From Lentzea cavernae (GTDB taxonomy: Bacteria; Actinomycetota; Actinomycetes; Mycobacteriales; Pseudonocardiaceae), in NCBI RefSeq assembly GCF_014653695.1, contig NZ_BNAR01000015.1:123694-187693 (forward strand): 64,000 bases of DNA, in the 5' to 3' direction. The translations under genes and the position numbers were made by a program. This document shows, piece after piece, positions 43,632 to 52,126 of the stretch. The notes beneath the pieces are model-generated. The model had not been told where the DNA came from. It searched no databases and saw nothing but the letters and a program-made list of their open reading frames with translations. Positions within the stretch are counted from its first letter, which is position 1, and every line of letters begins with the position of its first letter.

Positions 43632-44390
43632 ATGATGCAGCAGGACATCCAGCCGGCCACGCCGCAGCAGCCCGTTCAGACCGTCGCGCCCGTGGCGGCC
43701 ACCCCCGTGGCCGTGCCGCAGGAGGCCCAGCCGGCCACGCTGCAGGAGTTCGCCCTGAACCTCCTGAACGACCCGGCGGCCCTGTCGGCGTTCACCCTCG
43801 ACCCCGAAGGCGTCCTGGGCTCCTGCGGTCTGAGCGACATCACCCCCGGTGACGTCCAGGAGATCCTGCCGCTGGTGCTCGACGCCGCCTCGATCGCGGA
43901 CCTCGACGGCGTCAACGGCCTCGTCGGCGACCTGTCCGGTCTCGGCGACGTGTCGGGCACCCTCGACGGCATCACCGGTGTCACGGGCGTCGTCCCCGGC
44001 CTCGGTGACGTGACGAGCCTGGGCGGCGTAACTGACCTTGGCGGCATCGCGGACCTCGGCGGCGTCACCGACCTGTCCGGTGTCACGGGTCTCGCCGGCA
44101 CCGGCGACGTGCTCGGCACGGTGACCGGGGTGGCGGACGTCGGCGGCGTCCTCGGCACCGTCACCGGCGTGACCGACGTCGTCTCCGTCGACGTCACGAC
44201 GGTCACGACCGTGGTCCACGACGTCGTCCCGGACGTCGCGCCCGTCAGCGACGTGCACGACACCGTCCACGGCGTCGTCGACGGCACCGTCGGGAACGTC
44301 CTCGGCGGCGACGTGCTCGGTGGCGTCACCGACCTCGACCTGCTCGACGGCGTCGGCGGCCTGACCGAAGGCCTCGGTCTCGGCCTCTGA
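43632..44390 (+). CDS. IniB N-terminal-domain protein, Gly/Val-rich repeat
   Basis: 252 residues. After a Gln/Pro-rich start, residues about 35-90 (LQEFALNLLNDPAALSAF, VLGSCGLSDITPGDVQEILPLVLD) match the IniB N-terminal domain. The remainder is a quasi-repeat of Gly-Val-Thr-Asp units (GVTDLGG, GVADVGGVLGTVTGV). In mycobacteria iniB is the first gene of a cell-wall-stress operon; here iniA/iniC dynamin genes do not follow. No signal peptide. ATG 43632 or 43635. Confidence 0.75.
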   Translation: MMQQDIQPATPQQPVQTVAPVAATPVAVPQEAQPATLQEFALNLLNDPAALSAFTLDPEGVLGSCGLSDITPGDVQEILPLVLDAASIADLDGVNGLVGDLSGLGDVSGTLDGITGVTGVVPGLGDVTSLGGVTDLGGIADLGGVTDLSGVTGLAGTGDVLGTVTGVADVGGVLGTVTGVTDVVSVDVTTVTTVVHDVVPDVAPVSDVHDTVHGVVDGTVGNVLGGDVLGGVTDLDLLDGVGGLTEGLGLGL

Positions 44391-44402
44391 TCTGATGCTC
44401 TG

Positions 44403-45296
44403 GTGAGCGGACGAGCGTTGATCCTCGGCGGCACGGGCCTCATCGGCCGTGCCGCCGCTCGGCGTTTGAGGCAGGCGGGCTGGACGGTCGACGCCCCCGG
44501 CCGCGAGGTCGACCGCGGCGACCCCGGAGCCCTGGCCGCCGCGATGGGCGACGGCGCGGACCTCCTCGTCGACACCCTCTGCTACTCGGCCGCGGACGCC
44601 CGGACGCTGCTCCCGTTGGCGCGCAAGGCCCGTTCCGTCGTGATGATCTCGGCCAAGGCCGTGTACGCGGACTCCGCCGGCAGACACGCCAACTCGGAGC
44701 AGGCGCCCCGGTTCGACGGCCCGGTCACCGAGGACCAGCCCACACTCGCGCCACTCGACTCGGACCCGTTCACCCGCTCCGGCTACGGCCCGAACAAGGT
44801 CGCGGCGGAACGCACGCTGCTCGACAGCGGCCTTCCGGTCACCGTGCTGCGACCGTCCAAAGTGCACGGTCCCGGCAACAAACGCCCGCTGGAGTCGTAC
44901 TTCGTCGACCGGATCCTCGCGGGGCACAAGGTCGTGGTGCTCGCGGCCCGCGGCGAGGGCGTCGACCACCCGACCGCCGCCGCGAACCTGGCCGCGCTGA
45001 TCGAGACCGCCGCCCTGAACCCCGGCGCGCGCGTGCTGAACGCCGCCGACCCGGACGCGCCGAACGGCCTGGAGATCTCGCGGATCATCGCGGACCACTT
45101 CGGCCACCGGTGGCACGAGATCCTGCTCGACCACTCCGAGGCCGGCCTGCACCCGTGGCGCCGCGGCTTCGTCCTCGACACCACGGCGGCCACGCGGCTC
45201 GGCCACCAGCCGGTCGGCGACTACGCGAGCACCGTCCAGGAGACGCTCCGCGACCTCGCGTCGAGCCACTCGTGGCAGGATCGGTCGCGTGAGTGA
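44403..45296 (+). CDS. NAD-dependent epimerase/dehydratase-like reductase
   Basis: 297 residues, extended SDR: ALILGGTGLIGRAAARRL cofactor motif, MISAKAVYAD, SGYGPNKVAAERTLL carrying the Tyr-X3-Lys pair, and TVLRPSKVHGPGN. Substrate not evident. The GTG start lies 12 bp after the IniB-like gene, and its end overlaps the next gene by 8 bp. Confidence 0.82.
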   Translation: MSGRALILGGTGLIGRAAARRLRQAGWTVDAPGREVDRGDPGALAAAMGDGADLLVDTLCYSAADARTLLPLARKARSVVMISAKAVYADSAGRHANSEQAPRFDGPVTEDQPTLAPLDSDPFTRSGYGPNKVAAERTLLDSGLPVTVLRPSKVHGPGNKRPLESYFVDRILAGHKVVVLAARGEGVDHPTAAANLAALIETAALNPGARVLNAADPDAPNGLEISRIIADHFGHRWHEILLDHSEAGLHPWRRGFVLDTTAATRLGHQPVGDYASTVQETLRDLASSHSWQDRSRE

Positions 45297-46152
45297 CATT
45301 CAACGTGTGGGAGTCGTCGGTTCCGGCCTCATGGGCTCCGGGATCGCCGAGGTGAGTGCACGCGCCGGCCTCGACGTCATCGTCGTCGAGGTCAACGCGG
45401 GCGCGGCCGAGGCAGCGCAGGGGCGGATCGCCACCTCGCTCGCCAGGGGCGTCAAGTCCGGCAAGCTCAGCGAGGAAGACCGCGACGCCGCCATCGGCCG
45501 CATCCGGTTCACCACCGACATCGGCGAGTTCGCCGACCGGCAGTTCGTGGTCGAGGCGGTCGCCGAGAACGAGCAGATCAAGACCGACGTCTTCACCGCG
45601 CTCGACAAGGTCGTGACGGACGAGGACGCCATCTTCGCGTCCAACACGTCGTCCATCCCGATCATGAAGCTCGGCATGGCGACGGGCAGGCCCGAGCAGG
45701 TCATCGGCGTGCACTTCTTCAACCCGGTGCCCGTGCTCAAGCTCGTGGAGATCGTGCCGTCCCTGCTGACCGGCGCCACCACGCAGGACCGCGCCGAGGC
45801 GTTCGTGCGCGAGACCCTGCACAAGGAGGTCATCCGCTCGCAGGACCGCGCCGGCTTCGTGGTCAACGCGCTGCTGATCCCCTACCTGCTCTCCTCGATC
45901 CGCATGCTCGAGTCCGGCTTCGCCTCGGCCGACGACATCGACAACGGCATGGTGCTCGGCTGCGCGCACCCGATGGGCCCGCTGCGCCTCACCGACCTGA
46001 TCGGCCTCGACACCACGAAGGCCATCGCCGAGTCGATGTACGACGAGTTCAAGGAGCCGCTCTACTCGCCGCCGCCGCTGCTGCTGCGCATGGTGGACGC
46101 GGGCCTGCTGGGCAAGAAGTCGGGCCGCGGTTTCCACAACTACGCCAAGTAG
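45289..46152 (+). CDS. 3-hydroxybutyryl-CoA dehydrogenase
   Basis: 287 residues, full length. NAD-binding VGVVGSGLMGSGIAEVSARAG, the catalytic region FASNTSSIPI...GVHFFNPVPVLKLVEIV, and the C-terminal domain GMVLGCAHPMGPLRLTDLIGLD. It interconverts acetoacetyl-CoA and 3-hydroxybutyryl-CoA (beta-oxidation / PHB-type metabolism). GTG start. Confidence 0.95.
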   Translation: MSDIQRVGVVGSGLMGSGIAEVSARAGLDVIVVEVNAGAAEAAQGRIATSLARGVKSGKLSEEDRDAAIGRIRFTTDIGEFADRQFVVEAVAENEQIKTDVFTALDKVVTDEDAIFASNTSSIPIMKLGMATGRPEQVIGVHFFNPVPVLKLVEIVPSLLTGATTQDRAEAFVRETLHKEVIRSQDRAGFVVNALLIPYLLSSIRMLESGFASADDIDNGMVLGCAHPMGPLRLTDLIGLDTTKAIAESMYDEFKEPLYSPPPLLLRMVDAGLLGKKSGRGFHNYAK

Positions 46153-46200
46153 GTCTCCACGACGACCTGGCCGCCGTCGAGCCGCGGCTCGCAGGCGAGA

Positions 46201-46222
46201 GGCCCGCTCCCCGGAGCGGGCC
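46201..46222. terminator. Rho-independent terminator
   Basis: Perfect 10-bp stem GGCCCGCTCC / GGAGCGGGCC with a 2-nt loop followed by TTCTT, between the dehydrogenase gene and the convergent conservon GTPase gene. Confidence 0.9.
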
Positions 46223-46239
46223 TTCTTCGTGCTGACGGC

Positions 46240-46821
46240 CTAGACCGCCGCCAGCCGGTTCATCGAGTGCTGGATCAACCCGACCAGCACCGCCTTCGAC
46301 GACGCGCGGTCCCGCGCGTCGCACAGCATCACCGGGATCTGCTCGTCGAGGTCCAGGGCGTGCCGCACCTCGTCCACCGTGTACATCTGCGACCCGTCGA
46401 AGCAGTTCACGGCGACGATGAACGGGATCCCGCGGTGCTCGAAGAAGTCGATCGAGGGGAACGACGAGTCGAGCCGCCGCGTGTCCACCAGCACGACGGC
46501 GCCGATGGCACCGGTCGCCAGCTCGTCCCACATGAACCAGAACCGGTTCTGCCCAGGAGTGCCGAACAGGTACAGCACCACCTTGGTGTTGATGGTGATG
46601 CGACCGAAGTCGAGGGCGACGGTGGTGGTGTCCTTGCCCTCGATGCCGGCGAGGTCGTCGACGTGCACACCGGCCTCGGTGAGCAGTTCCTCGGTCCGGA
46701 GCGGCGGGATCTCGGACACCGACGCGACCATGGTGGTCTTGCCGGTGCCGAACCCGCCCGCGATGACGATCTTGACCGCGGTCGGCACGGTCAGCTGGCC
46801 ATCAGATCCCACGAACACCAT
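46240..46821 (-). CDS. cvnD: Conservon GTPase (CvnD-like)
   Basis: 193 residues, small Ras-like/MglA-related GTPase. P-loop IAGGFGTGKTT, switch region DTTTVALDFGRI, LFGTPGQNRFWFMWDEL and an N-C-F-D base-recognition motif (VAVNCFDG). It is the output switch of the four-gene cvn module. ATG 46821 overlaps the DUF742 gene by 20 bp; GTG 46812 is an alternative. Confidence 0.92.
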   Translation of the reverse strand: MVFVGSDGQLTVPTAVKIVIAGGFGTGKTTMVASVSEIPPLRTEELLTEAGVHVDDLAGIEGKDTTTVALDFGRITINTKVVLYLFGTPGQNRFWFMWDELATGAIGAVVLVDTRRLDSSFPSIDFFEHRGIPFIVAVNCFDGSQMYTVDEVRHALDLDEQIPVMLCDARDRASSKAVLVGLIQHSMNRLAAV

Positions 46822-47167
46822 CCAGTACGGCCTGCAGGAGATCCCTGTCGGGGATCTTGGGGGTGGAGGTCTGCACGAGCACGTCACCCCGCTCGATGAG
46901 GTCCGACAGCAGGACCTTCACCACGACGAGCGGGACGTCGAGGTAGGCGGCGACCTCGGCGACCGAGAGGGGGCGTGCGCACAGGGCCATGATCTCGCGA
47001 TGTTCGACCGTCAGCGACGTCTGGTCGGACGCAAACGAGGACGCCCGGACCTGCGTCACGAGGTGAAGGTCGGGCGCGTTCGGCCGGGTGCGGCCGCGCA
47101 CCATCGCGTAGGGCCGCACCAGCGGCCCCGCGGCCTCGTCGTACCACCAGTCGTCGCGCCCGGTCAT
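46802..47167 (-). CDS. cvnC: DUF742 protein (CvnC-like)
   Basis: 121 residues. GPLVRPYAMVRGRTRP, LTVEHREIMALCARPLSVAEVAAYLDVPLVVVKVLLSDL (a winged-helix-like core) and a VLDGVRGI end. Third member of the conservon. Its ATG overlaps the roadblock-gene stop (TGATG), so the two are translationally coupled. Confidence 0.93.
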   Translation of the reverse strand: MTGRDDWWYDEAAGPLVRPYAMVRGRTRPNAPDLHLVTQVRASSFASDQTSLTVEHREIMALCARPLSVAEVAAYLDVPLVVVKVLLSDLIERGDVLVQTSTPKIPDRDLLQAVLDGVRGI

Positions 47168-47601
47168 CAGCGCGACTCACGCGCCGAAGGGACGGTCGCG
47201 GTCTCCGCGCGAGGAGCCGACGAGAGGTACGTGCCCACCCGCTTGACCAGCATGTTCATCTCGTACGCGATCATGCCCATGTCCGCGTCCTCCTCGCCCA
47301 GGACGGCCAGGCACGCGCCGTGCCCGGCAGCCGTCACGAAAAGATAAGCATGCTCCATCTCCACGATGGTCTGCCGAACGGCGCCACCACCGAAATGGCG
47401 GCCTGTCCCCCTGGCGAGCGACTGGAACGCGGATGCCATCGCGGACAGGTGCTCCGAGTCGTCGCGGGACAGCCCGGCCGACCGGCCGAGCAGGAGTCCG
47501 TCCGCCGACAGCACGACCGCGTGGCGGGCGCCGACCACGCGCTGGATGAGGTCCTCCAGCAGCCAGTTCAGTTCGCCGTGCTGGTTGGTGTTGTCCTTCA
47601 T
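47167..47601 (-). CDS. cvnB: Roadblock/LC7 protein (CvnB-like)
   Basis: 144 residues: ELNWLLEDLIQRVVGARHAVVLSADGLLLGRSAGL, a roadblock fold typical of GTPase-activating or scaffold partners of MglA-like GTPases. ATG overlaps the kinase stop by 4 bp. In Streptomyces, CvnA-D assemble at the membrane much like a heterotrimeric G-protein system. Confidence 0.93.
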   Translation of the reverse strand: MKDNTNQHGELNWLLEDLIQRVVGARHAVVLSADGLLLGRSAGLSRDDSEHLSAMASAFQSLARGTGRHFGGGAVRQTIVEMEHAYLFVTAAGHGACLAVLGEEDADMGMIAYEMNMLVKRVGTYLSSAPRAETATVPSARESR

Positions 47602-49940
47602 GACGAGGGGGCTCCTTCTGATCTCCAGTCGTCGGTCAGCCGGGCGTCACGGGTGCCGCGCTGGAACGCGGCGAGCCCGTCACGGGTCCGCTCGGCCGCC
47701 CGTTCGCCGGTCACCGGCTCGGCGTGCGACGGCTCCTCCGAGGACTGCATGAGCTGCGGCGCGAGGTTCTGCCGCTTCTTCCTGCGGGGAAGGGGTGCCT
47801 TCCCGTCCTTCACCGGAGGTGCCGCGGGGGTGGTTTCGTCCACAGGGGCAACAGCGCTCATGTCAGGTTCTACGAGCGCGTCCAGCCCCGCGTTCAGTGC
47901 CTCCTGCACTTCGGGATTCACCTTCACGGGAAAGCTCGGGTGGTCCTCGGCGTGCCCGTGGTACGTGTCGTGGAACGACCGCAACGGCATCTGCGTGGTC
48001 TCGGTGATGTCGCCCGCGGTGTTGTGCGGGGCGACGATGTTCGGCGGCAGGACGCACAACGCCACTGTCCCGCCGTAGGGCGAGTCGCGCAGCTCCACCT
48101 TGATGCCCCGCCGCGCGGCGAGCCTCGCGACGACGAACAGCCCGAGCCGGGACTCGCCCCGGAACGCCATCGTCTCGAAGTCCGGCGGGTTGGAGAGCTT
48201 CGCGTTGGCCTGGAGGCGCTCCTCCTGCGTCATGCCGAGGCCGTGGTCCTCGATCTCGATCACGATCCCGTGCGGCACGGCGCTGGAGTGGACGGTCACC
48301 TCCGAGCGCGGCGACGAGAACGCCGTGGCGTTGTCGACGAGCTCCGCGAGCAGGTGCACGGTGTCGGCGACGGCGACGCCCACCAGCGCGCGGTCGGGCA
48401 CCGGGTTGACCCTGACCCGGACGTACTGCTCGGTCTCGGCGACGGCGGAGCGGATGACGTCGCTCAGGCGCACCGGCTTGCGCCATTGCCGTCCCGGCTG
48501 CTCTCCGGCGAGGATGATCAGGTTCTCCGCGTTGCGGCGGGCGCGGGTCGCCAGGTGGTCGAGCTGGAACAGCGAGTCGAGCTGCTCGGGGTGCTCCTCC
48601 TCGCGCTCCAGCTTGTCGAGGATCTTGAGCTGCCGGTGCACGAGGCCCTGGTTGCGGTGGGCGATGTCGAGGAAGACCCGGTTCACGCCCTCGCGCGCCT
48701 GCGTCTCCTTCACCGCCGCCGCGACCGCCGTGTACTGGGCGGCGTTGAACGCGTCCGCGACCTGGCCGATCTCGTCGTTGCCGTAGTCGAGCGGCGGCAT
48801 GTCGCGGTGGACGTCGACCTGCTCGCCACCGCGCAGGCGCGCCACGATGTGCGGCAGCCGTTCCTGGGCGAGCCGCAGCGTGTCCTCCCGCAACGACGTC
48901 AGCCGCGTGACCAGGGCTCTCGACACGAGCCGGTTCGAGATGCGCAACGCCAGCACGATGCCGACGACGACCGCGAGCAACGCGATCAGGCTGCCGATCA
49001 GCACCGCGGCGACCCGGCTGTCGGCCTTGTCGAGGCCCAGGTCGGCGGCGTTGCGGGCCTGGGTGACCGCGAGCCCGACGAGGTTGTCGTGCACCGGCCC
49101 GGCCGTCCCGCGCCACTGCTGGTCGGTGACGCCCGCGTCGGCGTTGATGATCCGGCCCTCGAGGTCGAGCAGTGCCCGGTACTCGGTGCTGCCGCGCAAC
49201 GCGTCGTACTGCGAGCGCGGCTGCTCCAGCGCGAACGGGATCGTGGAGTCGAGGCCCGAGTGGTAGGCGCCGACCAGGCGGGAGAACTCGACGCGTTCCG
49301 GCGCGGTGAACGTGCCGTTGAGCAACCCGCGCGACCCGATCGTGGCACCGCGCGAGAGCCAGTCGGCCGCCTGGAAGATCGTGACGGCCGCGACGTTCGC
49401 CTGGCTCGCCTCCGAGTCGGGCACCAGGCGCGCCTGCCGGGACAGCAGCGCGACGCCCGAGTCGAGCAGGCCGTTGTAGTAGTCGTAGACCGCCTGGGGG
49501 TTCGCGGACCCCGACTCGACGCGGGCGCGCTGCTGCGGCAGTTCGCCGAGCACGGTGTCGAGGGCGTTGATCCGGTCGTTGATGTCCTGCGGCGCGCTGC
49601 CGGAGAGGTCGGCGAACGCGGCCCTCATCTTCCGGACGGCCTCGTCGGTGACTTCCTGCTGGCGCTTCAACCCGGCCTTGTCGGCCCCCTGGGTCCCGCT
49701 GAGGACCTCAAGGCTTTGCTGGCGTTCCTTCTGCAGACCGGCGAGCGCCTCGACGGACGGGATCGCCGTGCCCTTCACGCCGGACGCGACGGAACGCATG
49801 TAGAAACCGTCAAAAAGTGTGTACGAGGAGAAAACGGCCCACATGACCAGCAGCACCACGCTGGGAACGACCACGACACCGGCCAGCCGCGACCGAATGG
49901 TCCGGTAGTTGGTCGGTGTGTAACCGCTCTTCTCGTTCAC
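47598..49940 (-). CDS. cvnA: Nitrate/nitrite-sensing-domain histidine-kinase-like protein (CvnA-like)
   Basis: 780 residues from GTG 49940 (MNEKSGYTPTNYRTIRSRLA). A membrane helix (VVVVPSVVLLVMWAVFSS), an extracytoplasmic helical NIT-type sensor of about 270 residues, a second helix (AAVLIGSLIALLAVVVGIVLAL), HAMP, a helical dimerisation region, and a HATPase with N-box ELVDNATAFSSP and IEDHGLGMT. The C-terminal 130 residues are disordered. First gene of the conservon. ATG 50030 would add 30 residues; both starts lack an ideal ribosome binding site. Confidence 0.9.
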   Translation of the reverse strand: MNEKSGYTPTNYRTIRSRLAGVVVVPSVVLLVMWAVFSSYTLFDGFYMRSVASGVKGTAIPSVEALAGLQKERQQSLEVLSGTQGADKAGLKRQQEVTDEAVRKMRAAFADLSGSAPQDINDRINALDTVLGELPQQRARVESGSANPQAVYDYYNGLLDSGVALLSRQARLVPDSEASQANVAAVTIFQAADWLSRGATIGSRGLLNGTFTAPERVEFSRLVGAYHSGLDSTIPFALEQPRSQYDALRGSTEYRALLDLEGRIINADAGVTDQQWRGTAGPVHDNLVGLAVTQARNAADLGLDKADSRVAAVLIGSLIALLAVVVGIVLALRISNRLVSRALVTRLTSLREDTLRLAQERLPHIVARLRGGEQVDVHRDMPPLDYGNDEIGQVADAFNAAQYTAVAAAVKETQAREGVNRVFLDIAHRNQGLVHRQLKILDKLEREEEHPEQLDSLFQLDHLATRARRNAENLIILAGEQPGRQWRKPVRLSDVIRSAVAETEQYVRVRVNPVPDRALVGVAVADTVHLLAELVDNATAFSSPRSEVTVHSSAVPHGIVIEIEDHGLGMTQEERLQANAKLSNPPDFETMAFRGESRLGLFVVARLAARRGIKVELRDSPYGGTVALCVLPPNIVAPHNTAGDITETTQMPLRSFHDTYHGHAEDHPSFPVKVNPEVQEALNAGLDALVEPDMSAVAPVDETTPAAPPVKDGKAPLPRRKKRQNLAPQLMQSSEEPSHAEPVTGERAAERTRDGLAAFQRGTRDARLTDDWRSEGAPSS

Positions 49941-50105
49941 AGCGCTCTCGGTCTCCTGTGTCCCACGGCTAGCGCTGCGGGTTACCTGAGTAACTCCTTC
50001 GGCTGTATTTAGGTTACGGCGAGAGATCATCGTTACCCAATGACAGCGATCACACGCTCTACGCGGTGGGAAGGCTACCCAGTCGAGTGAGCGGAGCAAC
50101 ACCCG

Positions 50106-50140
50106 GTACGGGGGTTCTCACAAGGCAAGAACCCCCGTAC
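50106..50140 (-). terminator. Hairpin terminator after the beta-propeller gene
   Basis: 13-bp stem GTACGGGGGTTCT / AGAACCCCCGTAC with a 9-nt loop, 33 bp beyond the 3' end of the secreted beta-propeller gene. Confidence 0.8.
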
Positions 50141-50173
50141 GGGCTAGTTCCGTCGTTCGTTCCGCTACCGCCC

Positions 50174-51073
50174 CTACGGGCGCTCCACCGCGACAACGTT
50201 GTAAGTCGTCTCCGGCGTCGGAGGCGTGGTGAACCGGGCATTCGGCAGGTAGAGGCGCTTGCCGAACGCGGCGACCGTCGTGGGAACGTCGAACCGCGCG
50301 TCCGTGCGTTCCGCGGCAAGCGTCGCGCCATCACGGCTCAACGTGTACCGCGCGACTTTGTTCAGCCGGTTTTGCACCACGTACAACTGACGTCCCTCAC
50401 GCAACAGACCGTCACCATTGGTGAGTGTTTGACCGCTCAAATTGATCTCGGTCGATTTACCACTCCGGGGATCGATCCTGAACAACTTTCCGGTGTTGCT
50501 CTGCACGACGATCAGACCGCCGTCGAGCCCGGTGACGATCCCGTTGAGGTTCGTCGCGCCGGGGGTGACGACGAGATCGCCCGTCAGCGCGAGCGTGCGG
50601 TGCGGCTTGAGGCTCAACGGCACCTCGTAGAGCACCGCCTTGCGCGAGTCGGTGAACCAGGCCGACCTCTCCGTCAGCACCACGTCGTTCACGAACGTGT
50701 CCGCGGTCGCGAACTGGAACCGCGCGAGCAGCTTGCCGGAGCGCGTGTCGTAGACCCGCGCGTCGCCGCCGGTGCCGCCCGCGACCCACAGCCGCTTGCG
50801 CGCGTCGACCTTCAGGCCGAGCGACGGCGTGCCGGGCCCCTTGGCGAGCACCGTGCCGGCACCGGTGCGCAGGTCGGCCGCGTAGATCGACCCGTCGGCC
50901 CGCGATCCGAAGTAGGCCTTGGTGCCGCTGATCGCGATGCCTTCCGGTTGCCACCCGGCGGGCAGGGAGAACTCCGTCGGAAAGTGCTTCGAACCGTCTG
51001 CGGTGGCCGGCGCCGCGGCCGTGAGCGAGACGCCCAGGACCGCCGCGAGCAGGACACCGAATCTGCGGTACAT
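50174..51073 (-). CDS. Secreted SMP-30/NHL-type beta-propeller protein
   Basis: 299 residues with a Sec signal peptide (RRFGVLLAAVLGVSLTAAAPATA). The mature part has repeated blades: EGIAISGTKAYFGSRADGSIYAADL, LGLKVDARKRLWVAGG, NLNGIVTGLDGGLIVVQSNTGKLFRID and NGDGLLREGRQLYVVQN. It resembles SMP-30/gluconolactonase-like proteins that streptomycete genomes often mislabel as superoxide dismutase. Enzymatic activity unknown. Confidence 0.82.
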   Translation of the reverse strand: MYRRFGVLLAAVLGVSLTAAAPATADGSKHFPTEFSLPAGWQPEGIAISGTKAYFGSRADGSIYAADLRTGAGTVLAKGPGTPSLGLKVDARKRLWVAGGTGGDARVYDTRSGKLLARFQFATADTFVNDVVLTERSAWFTDSRKAVLYEVPLSLKPHRTLALTGDLVVTPGATNLNGIVTGLDGGLIVVQSNTGKLFRIDPRSGKSTEINLSGQTLTNGDGLLREGRQLYVVQNRLNKVARYTLSRDGATLAAERTDARFDVPTTVAAFGKRLYLPNARFTTPPTPETTYNVVAVERP

Positions 51074-51171
51074 GCCGCCTCCTTGCCAGAGGGGATATCT
51101 CGGGTTGTGGTGCGTCCCGATCCTGCTCCAGGTGGCGGCCGAACAGGAGATTTCTCAGGATTCCGACATCT

Positions 51172-52014
51172 CTACAGGTCAGCGGCGGCCTCGGCGAGGA
51201 GTTCCAGCGACTCGCCCTCCCCCAGCGCCACCGACCGCAGGGCCGCGAACCGCTGCGCGCACTGCTCGGCCATCCCCTGTTCCTCGACGTACTCGCCCCT
51301 CACGAACGTCTCCAGGTACGCCACGTCGTCGTGCTGCCGGTGCGGGAACCCGAGCAACGTGAACGGCGACCCCATCGCCGGATAGGCGCCGGCACCGCGC
51401 GGCACCACCCGCACGCTCACCGTCTCGTGCTCGCTGACCTCCATCAGGTGCAGCAGCTGCGCCTTCATCACCCGCGGGCCGCCGACCACCGGCCGCAGCA
51501 CCGCCTCCGGAAACACCGCCTGCACGATCAGCGGGTCCTTGTCCCGCAACCGCGTCGCCCACGCCTCCCGCACCATCGCGAGCCGTGCGGTGCGCACCGG
51601 ATCGTCGGTCTGCATCACGGCGTCGGTGTAACCGGGGAGCTGGAAGACCGCCGGAACGAGGTCCGTCGTGAACACGCGCAGCACCGTCGACTCGAACACC
51701 AGGTTCGCGAAGTCGGCCGCCGGGTCGAAGTTCACCACGGCGCCCGGCCCGCGTGTGCGCACCCGTTCCGCGTGCTGCGCCCGCAGGACCACCGCCTGCC
51801 ACTCCGGTGTCGGCACCTTGTAGACGTACCCGAGCGCCATGACGTCCACCGGCGCCGAGGGCTGCACGGCGTTCTCCATCATGGACAGCTTGGCGCTGCT
51901 GAAACCCACGCGCTGGCCGGCCTCGACGAGGCTCAGCTCGCGCTCGGAGCGCCACCCGGCCAGCTGACGCCCGATGGCGCGTTCGAGCGTCGTGGCCCGG
52001 AAATCCTTCGGCAT
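51172..52014 (-). CDS. Helix-turn-helix regulator of the DUF5753 type
   Basis: 280 residues from ATG 52014 (MPKDFRATTLERAIGRQL). The XRE-like HTH (WRSERELSLVEAGQRVGFSSAKLSMMEN) is followed by DUF5753 (VPAVFQLPGYTDAVM, RTARLAMVREAWATRL, VRVVPRGAGAYPAMGSPFTLLGFP). Two AACG-N5-CGTT palindromes lie 68-99 bp upstream. The NB-ARC gene is next upstream on the same strand. Confidence 0.87.
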   Translation of the reverse strand: MPKDFRATTLERAIGRQLAGWRSERELSLVEAGQRVGFSSAKLSMMENAVQPSAPVDVMALGYVYKVPTPEWQAVVLRAQHAERVRTRGPGAVVNFDPAADFANLVFESTVLRVFTTDLVPAVFQLPGYTDAVMQTDDPVRTARLAMVREAWATRLRDKDPLIVQAVFPEAVLRPVVGGPRVMKAQLLHLMEVSEHETVSVRVVPRGAGAYPAMGSPFTLLGFPHRQHDDVAYLETFVRGEYVEEQGMAEQCAQRFAALRSVALGEGESLELLAEAAADL

Positions 52015-52081
52015 GACGCGAAGGATATGACCAATTCGGATCCCCGAAAGGGACGGGCGGTGTGGACAACCCTTTACTGCC

Positions 52082-52113
52082 AACGAAGTTCGTTAGATGG
52101 AACGCTCTGCGTT
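52082..52113. promoter_or_regulatory. Paired AACG-N5-CGTT operator-like palindromes
   Basis: AACGAAGTTCGTT (52082-52094) and AACGCTCTGCGTT (52101-52113), centres 19 bp apart, between the NB-ARC stop and the DUF5753-type regulator's start. Two copies of one 13-bp inverted-repeat pattern imply cooperative binding by a dimeric repressor. Confidence 0.55.
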
Positions 52114-52126
52114 AAACGGGCCCTGC

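Noticed and set aside
46240..49940. Two-component system with a DNA-binding response regulator
   Set aside because: No response regulator is present; the roadblock/DUF742/GTPase set identifies a conservon.
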